A model generated the notes under the pieces. It was not told the origin of the DNA. It searched no databases and worked only from the letters and a program-made list of their open reading frames with translations. Positions 17,343-26,652 of a stretch of 64,000 nucleotides of DNA are shown piece after piece. Position numbers and translations under genes: made by a program. This DNA comes from Nocardioides sp. zg-1308 (GTDB taxonomy: Bacteria; Actinomycetota; Actinomycetes; Propionibacteriales; Nocardioidaceae). The DNA lies in contig NZ_JABJQY010000002.1 in the NCBI RefSeq assembly GCF_013155375.1, positions 1,984,001 through 2,048,000 of the forward strand, given 5' to 3'. The number at the start of each line of letters is the position of its first letter. Position 1 is the first letter of the stretch.

Positions 17343-18602
17343 TCATGCAGCGCTGACCGCCTTGCGCACCTCGTTGACGCACAGCGCGACGAAGGCCAGC
17401 GCGATGATCACCATCAGCACGTTGGAGTGCAGCTTGTTGCGCCACTGTGCCGGGGTCCGGTCGGTGTTGAGCAGCCACAGCAGCGTGACGGCGAGGAACG
17501 GCATGAAGAACGCGCCGAGCACGCCGTAGGCGAGGATCAGCCACACCGGCTTGCCGAGGAACATCATGGTCATCGGCGGGAACGTGAGCCACAGGATGTA
17601 GAGGCGGTACCACTTGCCGCCGGCGCGGGCGTCCGGGTCGTCGCTGTCGCCGCCGGTCACATTGGTCATGAAGTCGGCGAACATCAGGCTCACGCCGTTC
17701 CACACCCCGACGAGCGACGACATCGCGGCCGCCCAGAAGCCCAGCAGGAACAGCTTGCCGGCCCACTCGCCGTAGCGGTCCTGCAGGACGACGCCGAGGT
17801 CGAGCAGGCCCGCGTCGCCCTCCTCGATCGCGACGCTGGTGGAGTAGAGCAGCTCGGCGCCGACGACCAGGGTGGCCAGGACGAACAACCCCGTGACGAC
17901 GTAGGCGACGGTGTTGTCGATGCGCATCACCCGCATGTGCGTCGGGGTGACCCACCCCTTCTCCCGCAGCCAGTAGCCGTAGGCGGCCAGCGTGATGGTG
18001 CCACCGACGCCGCCGGCGAGCGCGAGGGTGTTGACCAGGCCGCCGTCCGGGATGCGCGGTGCGAGGCCGGCCAGCAGGTCGGCGAGGTTGGGCAGGGTGA
18101 GCAGCGCGGCGCCCACCATCGTGACGAACATGATGCCGACGAGGGCGGCGAGCACCTTCTCGAAGACGTTGTAGCGGCCGGTCCACACGAGCGCGAGGCC
18201 GAGCAGGCCGGACAGGATGCCCCACCAGGTCACCGAGAGCCCGCCGAGGAGCCCGGCGAGCGCGAGCCCGGTGCCCGCCATGGCCGCAGCGCCGTAGACG
18301 AAGCCCCACAGCACGATGTAGGGCGCGAAGTACCACGTCGTCCAAGCGCCGAGGGAGCGCCAGCCCTGGAAGATCGTGCGCCCGGTCGCCAGCGAGTAGC
18401 GCCCGGCGCCCTCGACGAGCACGATCTTCATGACGCAGCCGACCACGACGCACCACAGCAGCGCGTAGCCGAACTTCTGCCCGGCGATGAGGGTCGCGAC
18501 GAGGTCGGCGGCACCGACGCCGGTGGCCGCGACGACGAGGCCGGGGCCGATCACCTTCCACCGCGGGACGGTGGCCTGCTCTTCGGGGGTCTGGGTAGCC
18601 AT
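17343..18602 (-). CDS. Nramp-related divalent metal transporter with non-canonical metal site
   Basis: 419 residues, about 11 membrane helices in the LeuT-type Nramp fold. Sequence pattern and length fit the Nramp/SLC11 superfamily. The canonical DPGN of helix 1 reads TGVGAADLVATL, and the MPH motif of helix 6 reads GGTITLAAYGYW, so the transition-metal ligands Asp/Asn and Met/His are not all conserved. This points to a divergent subfamily, perhaps with other ion selectivity (inference). The ATG at 18602 has TAGGGT 7 bases upstream and no ribosome binding site. Confidence 0.8.
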   Translation of the reverse strand: MATQTPEEQATVPRWKVIGPGLVVAATGVGAADLVATLIAGQKFGYALLWCVVVGCVMKIVLVEGAGRYSLATGRTIFQGWRSLGAWTTWYFAPYIVLWGFVYGAAAMAGTGLALAGLLGGLSVTWWGILSGLLGLALVWTGRYNVFEKVLAALVGIMFVTMVGAALLTLPNLADLLAGLAPRIPDGGLVNTLALAGGVGGTITLAAYGYWLREKGWVTPTHMRVMRIDNTVAYVVTGLFVLATLVVGAELLYSTSVAIEEGDAGLLDLGVVLQDRYGEWAGKLFLLGFWAAAMSSLVGVWNGVSLMFADFMTNVTGGDSDDPDARAGGKWYRLYILWLTFPPMTMMFLGKPVWLILAYGVLGAFFMPFLAVTLLWLLNTDRTPAQWRNKLHSNVLMVIIALAFVALCVNEVRKAVSAA

Positions 18603-18609
18603 GCGCTTC

Positions 18610-18615
18610 ACCCTA
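18610..18615 (-). promoter_or_regulatory. -10 box for the leaderless Nramp-related transcript
   Basis: TAGGGT on the minus strand stands 7 bases before the ATG at 18602. It is the same hexamer and spacing as the panE-like gene. Confidence 0.5.
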
Positions 18616-18656
18616 GGACCGGTCCAGACCAGTTGTCAGCGCCCCGCTCCCGGGAC

Positions 18657-18878
18657 CTAGTCCGGACCGATGGTCGGGTCCGGGCCCTCGGTGGGGATGG
18701 CGCCGTCGTCGGCGGACTGCCCGCCGGAGCCGCCGGAGCCCACGGCGCCGGCGCTACCTGCTGCCGCGGCGCCGTCGAGGGCGCCGACGTCCTCCGGGCG
18801 CCCGCCCTCGTCGGCGTGCTGGTCGGTCGTGCCGTCGCGCTGCTCGGGGGCAGCGCCCTGCCCGGATCCCTCGCCCAT
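18657..18878 (-). CDS. Small acidic disordered protein
   Basis: 73 residues, Gly/Ala/Asp/Glu-rich, with no predicted membrane or folded segment (MGEGSGQGAAPEQRDG to the end TEGPDPTIGPD). The ATG at 18878 is preceded by GGAG nine bases upstream, which supports translation. No family is recognised. It is divergent from the ABC-F gene and lies upstream of the Nramp-related gene on the same strand. It could be spurious given the GC-rich composition. Confidence 0.45.
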   Translation of the reverse strand: MGEGSGQGAAPEQRDGTTDQHADEGGRPEDVGALDGAAAAGSAGAVGSGGSGGQSADDGAIPTEGPDPTIGPD

Positions 18879-18995
18879 GTGCCCTGCTCCTGTCGTGGGG
18901 TGTGGCCGGGAAGTACCCGCGCCCCTCGCTCCCATGCCGACGGTCGGCGGAAACCGGATGACGCGGTCCCACCCGGCAGGGGAGAATCCTGCGAC

Positions 18996-20684
18996 GTGGG
19001 ACACGTCGACGTCGCTGGAGTGCGCTACGAGCTGCCGGACGGGCGGGTGCTGCTCGACGACGTCAGCTTCCGCGTCGGCGACGGGCAGAAGGTCGCCCTG
19101 GTCGGCGCCAACGGCGCCGGCAAGACGACGCTGCTGCGCATCGTCACCGGCGACCTCAAGCCGCACGCGGGGGTCGTGACGCGCTCCGGAGGGCTGGGGG
19201 TGATGCGTCAGTTCGTGGGTCACGGGGGTGCCGACGAGACGGTCGCCGACCTCCTGCTCTCCGTCGCGCCGGCCGACGTACGTCGCTGGTCGGAGGAGGT
19301 CGCGGCGCAGGAGCTGCGGCTGATGGACGACGACAGCGAGCCGGTGCAGATGGCCTACGCCGAGGCGCTGGGCCACTACGGCGACGTCGGTGGCTACGAC
19401 CTCGAGGTGGTGTGGGACAAGGTCACCACGGCGGCGATGGGGCTGCCCTTCGACCGCGCCCGCCACCGGTCCCTGACCACCCTGTCCGGCGGCGAGCAGA
19501 AGCGGCTGGTGCTGGAGTACCTCCTCCAGGGACCGGACCAGGTGCTGCTCCTCGACGAGCCGGACAACTACCTCGACGTGCCCGGCAAGATCTGGCTCGA
19601 GCAGCGCATCCGCGAGTCGGCCAAGACGATCCTGTTCATCAGCCACGACCGCGAGCTGCTCAACAACACCGCGACCCGCATCGTCACCGTCGAGCTCGGC
19701 AGCGCCGGCAACCGCGTGTGGACGCACCCGGGCGACTTCGCGTCCTACCACGAGGCCCGGACCGACCGGTTCGCGCGCTTCGAGGAGCTGCGCCGGCGCT
19801 GGGACGAGGAGCACGAGAAGATCAAGGCGCTCGTGCTGCGGCTCAAGATCAAGTCGGAGTACAACGACGGGATGTCGTCGCAGTACCGGGCCGCGCAGAC
19901 CCGGCTGCGCAAGTTCGAGGAGGCCGGGCCGCCGATCGAGCAGCCCCGCGAGCAGCAGGTGACGATGCGCCTCAAGGGCGGTCGCACCGGCAAGCGCGCG
20001 GTCGTGTGCACCGACCTGGAGCTCACCGGGCTGATGAAGCCGTTCGACCTCGAGGTCTGGTACGGCGAGCGGGTGGCCGTGCTCGGCTCCAACGGCTCGG
20101 GCAAGTCGCACTTCCTGCGCCTGCTGGCGGCCGGTGGGTCCGACCCGGACGTGGAGCACCGGCCCGTGACGGATCCCCCCAAGCCGGTGCCGCACGCGGG
20201 CACCGCCAAGCTGGGTGCCCGGGTCCGCCCGGGCTGGTTCGTGCAGACCCACGAGCACCCGGAGCTGCGCGGGCGCACGCTGCTGGAGATCCTGCACCGC
20301 GGGGACGGCTCGCCCGACGGGCGTGCCGGCATGGGGCGTGAGCAGGCCAGCCGGGTCCTGGACCGCTACGAGCTGGCCCACGCCGGCGAGCAGACCTTCG
20401 ACTCGCTCAGCGGCGGACAGCAGGCGCGCTTCCAGATCCTGCTGCTCGAGCTGTCCGGAGCCACCCTGCTGCTGCTCGACGAGCCGACCGACAACCTCGA
20501 CGTGCAGTCGGCCGAGGCCCTCGAGGCGGGGCTCGAGGCCTTCGACGGCACCGTGCTCGCGGTGACCCACGACCGGTGGTTCGCCCGCGGCTTCGACCGG
20601 TTCCTCGTCTACGGCGCGGACGGCGAGGTCTACGAGTCCGACGGGCCCGTGTGGGACGAGGGCCGGGTGGCGCGCGCGCGATGA
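18996..20684 (+). CDS. ABC-F family ATPase
   Basis: 562 residues with two ATP-binding domains and no membrane segments. Domain 1 has Walker A GANGAGKTT, signature LSGGEQKRLVLEYL and Walker B VLLLDEPDNYLD. A charged interdomain linker (about 240-330, EELRRRWDEEHEKIKALVLR) follows. Domain 2 has GSNGSGKSH, LSGGQQARFQIL and LLLLDEPTDNLD. ABC-F proteins act on ribosomes as translation factors or antibiotic-protection factors. Which of these applies is not visible. The GTG at 18996 has GAGAAT 8 bases upstream; the stop overlaps the next start (ATGA). Confidence 0.92.
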   Translation: MGHVDVAGVRYELPDGRVLLDDVSFRVGDGQKVALVGANGAGKTTLLRIVTGDLKPHAGVVTRSGGLGVMRQFVGHGGADETVADLLLSVAPADVRRWSEEVAAQELRLMDDDSEPVQMAYAEALGHYGDVGGYDLEVVWDKVTTAAMGLPFDRARHRSLTTLSGGEQKRLVLEYLLQGPDQVLLLDEPDNYLDVPGKIWLEQRIRESAKTILFISHDRELLNNTATRIVTVELGSAGNRVWTHPGDFASYHEARTDRFARFEELRRRWDEEHEKIKALVLRLKIKSEYNDGMSSQYRAAQTRLRKFEEAGPPIEQPREQQVTMRLKGGRTGKRAVVCTDLELTGLMKPFDLEVWYGERVAVLGSNGSGKSHFLRLLAAGGSDPDVEHRPVTDPPKPVPHAGTAKLGARVRPGWFVQTHEHPELRGRTLLEILHRGDGSPDGRAGMGREQASRVLDRYELAHAGEQTFDSLSGGQQARFQILLLELSGATLLLLDEPTDNLDVQSAEALEAGLEAFDGTVLAVTHDRWFARGFDRFLVYGADGEVYESDGPVWDEGRVARAR

Positions 20685-21718
20685 GCACCTCACCGGCCGC
20701 GCCCGAGATCCACGAGCTCGACCCGTTCGACGACGCCGCGCTCGACGCCTGGCACGGTGTCTACGCGGTGGCCGAGACCTTCGAGCTCGGAGCGGCCGCG
20801 ACGGCATGGCAGCTGGAGGAGGTGCGCGCGATGATGCAGCGCACGACCACCCAGGCGTGGCTGGGGGGCTGGTCGGCCGTCCTCGACGGCGAGGTGGTCG
20901 GCGCCGGCTGGATGCGGACGCCGCTGCTCGACAACCTCGAGCTCGCCGAGGTCGCCGTCCACGTGCTCCCGGTGCACCGCCGGCGCGGCGTGGGGTCGGC
21001 CCTGCTCGCCCGGCTCGAGGAAGTGGCCCGGCAGCGCGGTCGGCGGATCCTCACCGGCCTCGCCTCCTGGGCCCACGACGCGGGCTCGGACGGCGCCGGC
21101 GGCTCCGGGCCGGGCTTCGCGGCGGCGCGGGGCTTCGAGCTGGCGCTGTCGGAGGTGCAGCGCGAGCTGGCCCTGCCCGTGGACGACGCGCTGCTCCGAC
21201 GGTTGGCCGACGAGGCCGCGGCGCGCCACACGGCGTACACGCTCCGCTCCTGGGCCGGGCCGGTGCCCGACGAGCTGCTCCAGGGCTGGGCCGAGATCAC
21301 GTCCATGCTCGTCACCGAGGCGCCGACCGGCGCGCTCGAGGTGGAGCGGGAGGCCGTGAGCACCGACGCCGTGCGGGACCGGGAGGAGACCGTGCGCCGG
21401 CAGGGCCGCACGAAGTACAACACCGTCGCGCTCGACGCCTCCGGAGCGGTCGTCGCCTACTCCGACCTCGCGACCACCGTCCACGAGCCGGGTCGGGCCT
21501 ACCAGTGGGGGACGCTGGTGCGGCCGGCGCACCGCGGGCACCGCCTGGGGGTGGCGACCAAGGTCGCGAACCTCCGGCTCCTGCAGCGCGAGCGTCCCGA
21601 CATCGTGCGGGTGACGACCTACAACGCCGAGGTCAACACCCACATGGTCGGCGTCAACGAGGCCCTGGGCTTCCGCCCGGTGGCGCGGCTCGGGGACTTC
21701 CAGAAGAAGCTGGGCTGA
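20681..21718 (+). CDS. Tandem-GNAT acetyltransferase, copy 1
   Basis: 345 residues with two GNAT folds. The first (about 1-165) has VHVLPVHRRRGVGSALLARL as its acetyl-CoA loop. The second (about 180-345) has LVRPAHRGHRLGVATKVANL and the ending YNAEVNTHMVGVNEALGF. A paralogue at 53513-54505 shares the layout and this ending. Two-domain GNATs include mycothiol synthase, but the substrate here is unknown. The ATG overlaps the ABC-F stop, so the pair is coupled. Confidence 0.82.
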   Translation: MSTSPAAPEIHELDPFDDAALDAWHGVYAVAETFELGAAATAWQLEEVRAMMQRTTTQAWLGGWSAVLDGEVVGAGWMRTPLLDNLELAEVAVHVLPVHRRRGVGSALLARLEEVARQRGRRILTGLASWAHDAGSDGAGGSGPGFAAARGFELALSEVQRELALPVDDALLRRLADEAAARHTAYTLRSWAGPVPDELLQGWAEITSMLVTEAPTGALEVEREAVSTDAVRDREETVRRQGRTKYNTVALDASGAVVAYSDLATTVHEPGRAYQWGTLVRPAHRGHRLGVATKVANLRLLQRERPDIVRVTTYNAEVNTHMVGVNEALGFRPVARLGDFQKKLG

Positions 21719-21739
21719 GGGTCCCCGAGCCGGCCGTGC

Positions 21740-23077
21740 TCAGCTGGTTGGCACCCCGCCCTCCGGCGGTGCGTCGTCGGCCTGCCCCGAGTCGTCGGTG
21801 GTGATCTCCGCGTCACCGATGTCGGTCACCAGCACGTCCGTGAGCGGCTCGCCCACACCGCCCTTCAGCTCCACCAGGCGCATCCCGGCGATGCCCATGT
21901 GGCTGTCGGCGCTGTAGCGGAAGGGCGCGAGCTGCGGTCCCTCCCAGTCGGCGCCACCCTCCTCGATCGCCGCCACGAGTCCCTCGCGGGTCAGGTCCTC
22001 GCCGGCCGCCTCGAGCGCCTGCACGAAGGCGTACGCCTGGGACATGCCGTAGATCCGGTAGTTGGTGAGCTCGCCCTCGCCGCCGTGGGCGTCCCACACC
22101 TCCTGCCAGAGCTGGACCCACGGGTCGTCGGCGCTGTCGATGCCGGGGATGTACTCACTCGTCATCACCCCGTCGAGCGCGGCCGAGTCGCCGGCGACCG
22201 CGCCCTCGGAGAACCGCTCGAGCAGCGAGCCGACCAGGGCCGGGTCGGAGCCGATGTTGGCGTAGAACCACGTCGGCGTGAAGCCCGTCTTGAGCGCCAC
22301 GAGCTGGCTCAGCGCGGTGTAGGAGGGCGTGTTGAAGGCGAGCACGAGATCGACCTTCTCGGCCTGCAGGCCGGTGACCTGGGGGGCGACGTCGGTGTTG
22401 CCGGAGGTGTAGCGCTCCACGGCGACGATCTGGTCGTCGACGAACTGGCGCACGCCCTTCTCGGCGTCCTCGCCGAGGTCGTCGTCCTGGAGGAAGAGGC
22501 CGACCCTCGCGTCGGGCATGTTCTCCGCGACCCACTGGCCGATGATCTTGCCCTCCGACTCGTAGTCGGGCTGCCACCCGAACGTCAGCGGCCGTGCCTC
22601 GACGTCGTCGCCCCACTGGAGCGAGCCCGAGGAGACCATCAGCTGCGGCACGCCCTCGTCGTTGAGGTAGTCGGCGACGGAGGCCTGGGTCGGCGTCCCG
22701 AGCGAGCCGACGGTGGCGAAGACCTCGTCCTGCAGCACCAGCTCGTTGGTCACCGTGCTGGTGTTGGTGGGGTTGTAGGCGTCGTCCTTGACGATGTAGT
22801 CGATCGTGCGGCCGTGCACGCCGCCGGCCTCGTTGACGTAGTCGAAGTACGCCTGGGCGCCGGTGGGGATCTCCGAGTAGCCCGGGGCTGCCACGCCGGT
22901 CAGCGGGAAGGTCCCGCCGATGGTGACCGAGTCGTCGGTGACGCCCGGATCGGGGGCGCCGGTGCTGCCGTCCCCGTCCTCGGAGTCGTCGCGCCCGCCG
23001 GCGCCGCACGCCCCGAGTACGAGCGAGGCCGCCAGGGCGACCGCCAGGGGTCCTGCGACCCGGTTGTGTCTGCTCAT
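21740..23077 (-). CDS. livK: Branched-chain amino-acid-type ABC transporter substrate-binding lipoprotein
   Basis: 445 residues. Signal peptide with lipobox LGAC (C24), then a periplasmic-binding type 1 fold (Peripla_BP_6): VTIGGTFPLTGVAAPGYSEI, YIVKDDAYNPTNTSTVTNEL, LVLAFNTPSYTAL. It should capture the ligand outside the membrane and deliver it to LivHM. The name liv reflects family, not a proven ligand; relatives bind amides, urea, aromatic compounds and amino acids. It is the last gene of the operon; its ATG overlaps the livM stop (ATGA). Confidence 0.9.
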   Translation of the reverse strand: MSRHNRVAGPLAVALAASLVLGACGAGGRDDSEDGDGSTGAPDPGVTDDSVTIGGTFPLTGVAAPGYSEIPTGAQAYFDYVNEAGGVHGRTIDYIVKDDAYNPTNTSTVTNELVLQDEVFATVGSLGTPTQASVADYLNDEGVPQLMVSSGSLQWGDDVEARPLTFGWQPDYESEGKIIGQWVAENMPDARVGLFLQDDDLGEDAEKGVRQFVDDQIVAVERYTSGNTDVAPQVTGLQAEKVDLVLAFNTPSYTALSQLVALKTGFTPTWFYANIGSDPALVGSLLERFSEGAVAGDSAALDGVMTSEYIPGIDSADDPWVQLWQEVWDAHGGEGELTNYRIYGMSQAYAFVQALEAAGEDLTREGLVAAIEEGGADWEGPQLAPFRYSADSHMGIAGMRLVELKGGVGEPLTDVLVTDIGDAEITTDDSGQADDAPPEGGVPTS

Positions 23078-24147
23078 GCTGCTGTTCCCTTCGATGAGGT
23101 GCTGCGGTGGGTGCTGCGTCGATGCGCGAGCGCTCCCCGGAGGGAGCCGACGATGCCGGCGGGGGCGAGGAGGACGACCGCGACCATCACCAGCCCGTAG
23201 ACCAGTGGCGCGAGCTCGGCCGCGCGGATGTCCCCGAGCCCGGCCGAGCGGCCGAGGTCGGTGACCACGCCGGGGAGGAAGGTCAGGAGCGCCGCCCCGA
23301 TCAGCGCTCCGGTCAGGCTGCCGAGGCCGCCGAGCACGATCGCGGCGAGCAGCGTGAGGCTCAGGGTGAGCGTGAACGCGCTCGGCGCGGCGAGCTTGAC
23401 GGTGAACGCCAGGATCGCGCCCGCGGCTCCCGCCGCGGCGGCGCTGACCACGAACGCGGAGACCCGGGCCCGGCCCAGGTCGATGCCGGCGAGCTCGGCG
23501 GCGACCTCGTCGTCGCGCACGGCGCGCCACCGGCGTCCGGTGCGCCCGGCGCCCAGGTTGGCGAGCAGCATGTAGACGACGACGAGCGTCAGCCATGCGA
23601 CGTACGCCGTGAAGCGCGAGCGGGTGAGGTCCTGACCGGTGACGAAGAAGGCCAGGTCGAGCACCCAGACGGGGATCTCGGGCATCACCACCGGCAGCCC
23701 CTGCTCGCCGCCGAGGGTCTCCTTGAAGTAGAGCGCGATGCCCGGGACGGCGACGGCCAGCGCCAGGGTCGCGCCGGCGAGGTAGGGCCCGTGCAGGCGT
23801 GCGGCGGCCAGCCCGACCACGGTGCCGACGAGCAGCGTGGTCAGGACGGCGGCGACGATGACCACGCTCAGCGGCACCGACGTGTCCCTGTCGGGCAGGA
23901 GCAGGGCCGCGGTGTAGGCGCCGACCGCCATCAGCGCGCCGTGGCCCAGCGACAGCTGGCCGTTGGTGCCGGTGAGGACGGTCAGGCCGCCGGCCGCGAT
24001 GCCGAGGTAGGCCATGGCGGCGAGCTGCGTGTTGCGGTAGTCCGAGACGCTCTCGAGCACGACGACCAGCACCACGAGTGCGGCCAGCGCCACCACCAGG
24101 TGCCTGCCGAGGGTGGAGCGCCAGAGCCCTCCGAGCCGGGCGCGCAT
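23074..24147 (-). CDS. livM: Branched-chain amino-acid-type ABC transporter permease LivM
   Basis: 357 residues with about ten membrane helices. LTGTNGQLSLGHGALMAVGAYTAA is the LivM signature near the start, and GLGSLTGALIGAALLTFLPGV the C-terminal one. The EAA-like loop RRWRAVRDDEVAAELAGIDL contacts the ATPase subunits. It starts where livH ends (one shared base, TGATG). It forms the membrane channel with LivH. Confidence 0.92.
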   Translation of the reverse strand: MRARLGGLWRSTLGRHLVVALAALVVLVVVLESVSDYRNTQLAAMAYLGIAAGGLTVLTGTNGQLSLGHGALMAVGAYTAALLLPDRDTSVPLSVVIVAAVLTTLLVGTVVGLAAARLHGPYLAGATLALAVAVPGIALYFKETLGGEQGLPVVMPEIPVWVLDLAFFVTGQDLTRSRFTAYVAWLTLVVVYMLLANLGAGRTGRRWRAVRDDEVAAELAGIDLGRARVSAFVVSAAAAGAAGAILAFTVKLAAPSAFTLTLSLTLLAAIVLGGLGSLTGALIGAALLTFLPGVVTDLGRSAGLGDIRAAELAPLVYGLVMVAVVLLAPAGIVGSLRGALAHRRSTHRSTSSKGTAA

Positions 24148-25025
24148 CAGACCCGCCGCTCCGGCGCGTGGGCGAACAGGCCGCCGGGGCGCAGCGTCAG
24201 GACGAGCATCAGGATGGCCAGCGCCGCCAGCGGCACGAGCTGGGAGCCGACGTAGCCGCTGACGAAGCTCAGCGAGACGCCCAGCACCAGCCCGCCGATC
24301 ACCGATCCGAGGGGGCTGTCCAGCCCGCCCAGGACGGCGGCGACGAAGCCGAAGACCACGACGGAGTCCATGTAGGAGGGGTGGACCAGGCTCCCGCCCG
24401 CGATGAGCAGGCCGGCGAGCGAGCCGACCAGCGCCGCCAGCGCCCAGCCGAGCGTGAGCATGTGCCCCACGCGTACGCCGAGCAGTCGCGCGACCTCCTG
24501 GTCAAGGGCGGCCGCCCGCATCCGCAGGCCCACGTCGGTGAACCGGAAGAGAGCGACGAGCGCGCCCATCACGACCAGCACCGAGACGATGGTGAAGACG
24601 CCGAAGCCGTTGAGCGCGATGGTCGTGCCGCCGACCTCGAACCCGCGCAGCCCGAACGGCGCGGGGAACGACCGGTAGCGGTTGCCGAAGACGACGGCCG
24701 CGACGCCGTGCAGCACGATGAACAGGCCCAGCGTGAGGATCACCGCGTTGATCTCGGGGCCGCCCTCCGCCGGGCGGATGACCAGGCGCTCGAGGACGGC
24801 GCCGAGCACGAGCCCGGACAGCAGCGCGGCCGCGAACCCCAGCCAGTAGCCGTACCCGGCGTCGATGACCACGAGTGCCACGAAGGTGGTGGCCATCGCC
24901 ATCGGCGCCTGCGCGAAGTTGACGATGCGGGTGGAGCGCCAGATCAGCACCAGCGCCAGGGCGAAGGCCGCGTAGACCATGCCGAGCGTCAGGCCGGTGA
25001 GGGCGGTGTTGAGCAGCTGCTGCAC
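24147..25025 (-). CDS. livH: Branched-chain amino-acid-type ABC transporter permease LivH
   Basis: 292 residues, about eight membrane helices. LTLGMVYAAFALALVLIWRS, RIVNFAQAPMAMATTFVAL and GGLDSPLGSVIGGLVLG are LivH motifs. The loop FTDVGLRMRAAALDQEVARLLGV is the ATPase contact site. The GTG start is 13 bases downstream of the livF stop. Confidence 0.92.
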   Translation of the reverse strand: MQQLLNTALTGLTLGMVYAAFALALVLIWRSTRIVNFAQAPMAMATTFVALVVIDAGYGYWLGFAAALLSGLVLGAVLERLVIRPAEGGPEINAVILTLGLFIVLHGVAAVVFGNRYRSFPAPFGLRGFEVGGTTIALNGFGVFTIVSVLVVMGALVALFRFTDVGLRMRAAALDQEVARLLGVRVGHMLTLGWALAALVGSLAGLLIAGGSLVHPSYMDSVVVFGFVAAVLGGLDSPLGSVIGGLVLGVSLSFVSGYVGSQLVPLAALAILMLVLTLRPGGLFAHAPERRV

Positions 25026-25038
25026 AGGGTCTCCCGAC

Positions 25039-25742
<704 letters not shown>

Positions 25743-25743
<1 letters not shown>

Positions 25744-26504
25744 CAGCCGACCTCCTCCCCGAGGTAGGCCGCCAGCACGGCCGGGTCCTCGCGCACCTGC
25801 TCGGGCACTCCCTGCGCGATGACGCGGCCGAAGTCGAGCACGGTGATCTGCGTGCAGACCTGCATGACGAGGTCCATGTGGTGCTCGACGAGGAGCACCG
25901 AGGTCGTCGCCGCGAGCGCCGTCACCAGCTCGCCGAGCTCGTCCATCTCGGCGGCCGACAGCCCGCTCGCCGGCTCGTCGAGGAGCAGGACGTCGGGCGC
26001 GGAGACCAGCGCGCGGGCCAGGGCGACCCGCTTGCGGACGGGGTAGGGCAGGCTCGGCGGGTAGCGGTCGGCGTACGCCGCGACGCCGAGGTCGCCGAGC
26101 ACCGCCCGGGCCCGGTCGCGCAGCGCCCGCTCGTCCCGGCCGGCCCGTGGCAGGGCGAGCAGCGAGCCGAGGAAGCCGGAGCGGGCGTGGTGGTCGGCCC
26201 CCACCATCACGTTGTCCAGCACCGACATCCGGTCGAACAGCCCGAGCCCCTGCAGCGTCCGGGCCATGCCGAGCGCGGGCAGGTCGCGGGGACGCAGAGG
26301 GTCGATGCGCTCGCCACGGCGGCGGACCTCGCCGCTGTCGGGCTGGACGAAGCCGCACGCCACGTTGAACAGCGTCGTCTTGCCGGCGCCGTTGGGCCCG
26401 ATCACCCCGTGCACCTGCCGCGGACCGACCTGCAGGCCGACGTCGTCGAGCGCGGTGAGCCCGCCGAAGGTCACGGTGATGGCGTCCATCTCGAGCTCGT
26501 CCAC
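25743..26504 (-). CDS. livG: ABC transporter ATP-binding protein LivG
   Basis: 253 residues. Walker A IGPNGAGKTTLFN, Walker B VLLLDEPASGLSA, and VLLVEHHMDLVMQVC. The usual signature LSGGQ reads SLPYPVRKRVALARAL, which departs from consensus; LivG proteins vary here, but this is notably degenerate. The GTG at 26504 is preferred because GGGGAGG lies upstream; an internal ATG at 26489 is the alternative. It is the first gene of the livGFHMK operon, divergent from the PucR-type regulator. Confidence 0.9.
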
Positions 26505-26652
26505 GTGCAGCCGACCCTCCCCGGTCCGGGACCTGACGTGGACCACTGTCACCGGATCGGGCTGCCAGCACATTGGGCGGGCAGCACAGAACCGGAGGCG
26601 ATTTCGGGCCCGGTGGTGGCTATGTGTGTGCACCGGGTGCCACGGTGGGCTC

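Noticed and set aside
17340..18990. Long open extension upstream of the ABC-F gene, in frame with it
   Set aside because: It is antisense to the Nramp-related transporter and its product is low-complexity. The ABC-F fold begins at the GTG at 18996, which has a -10-like box upstream.
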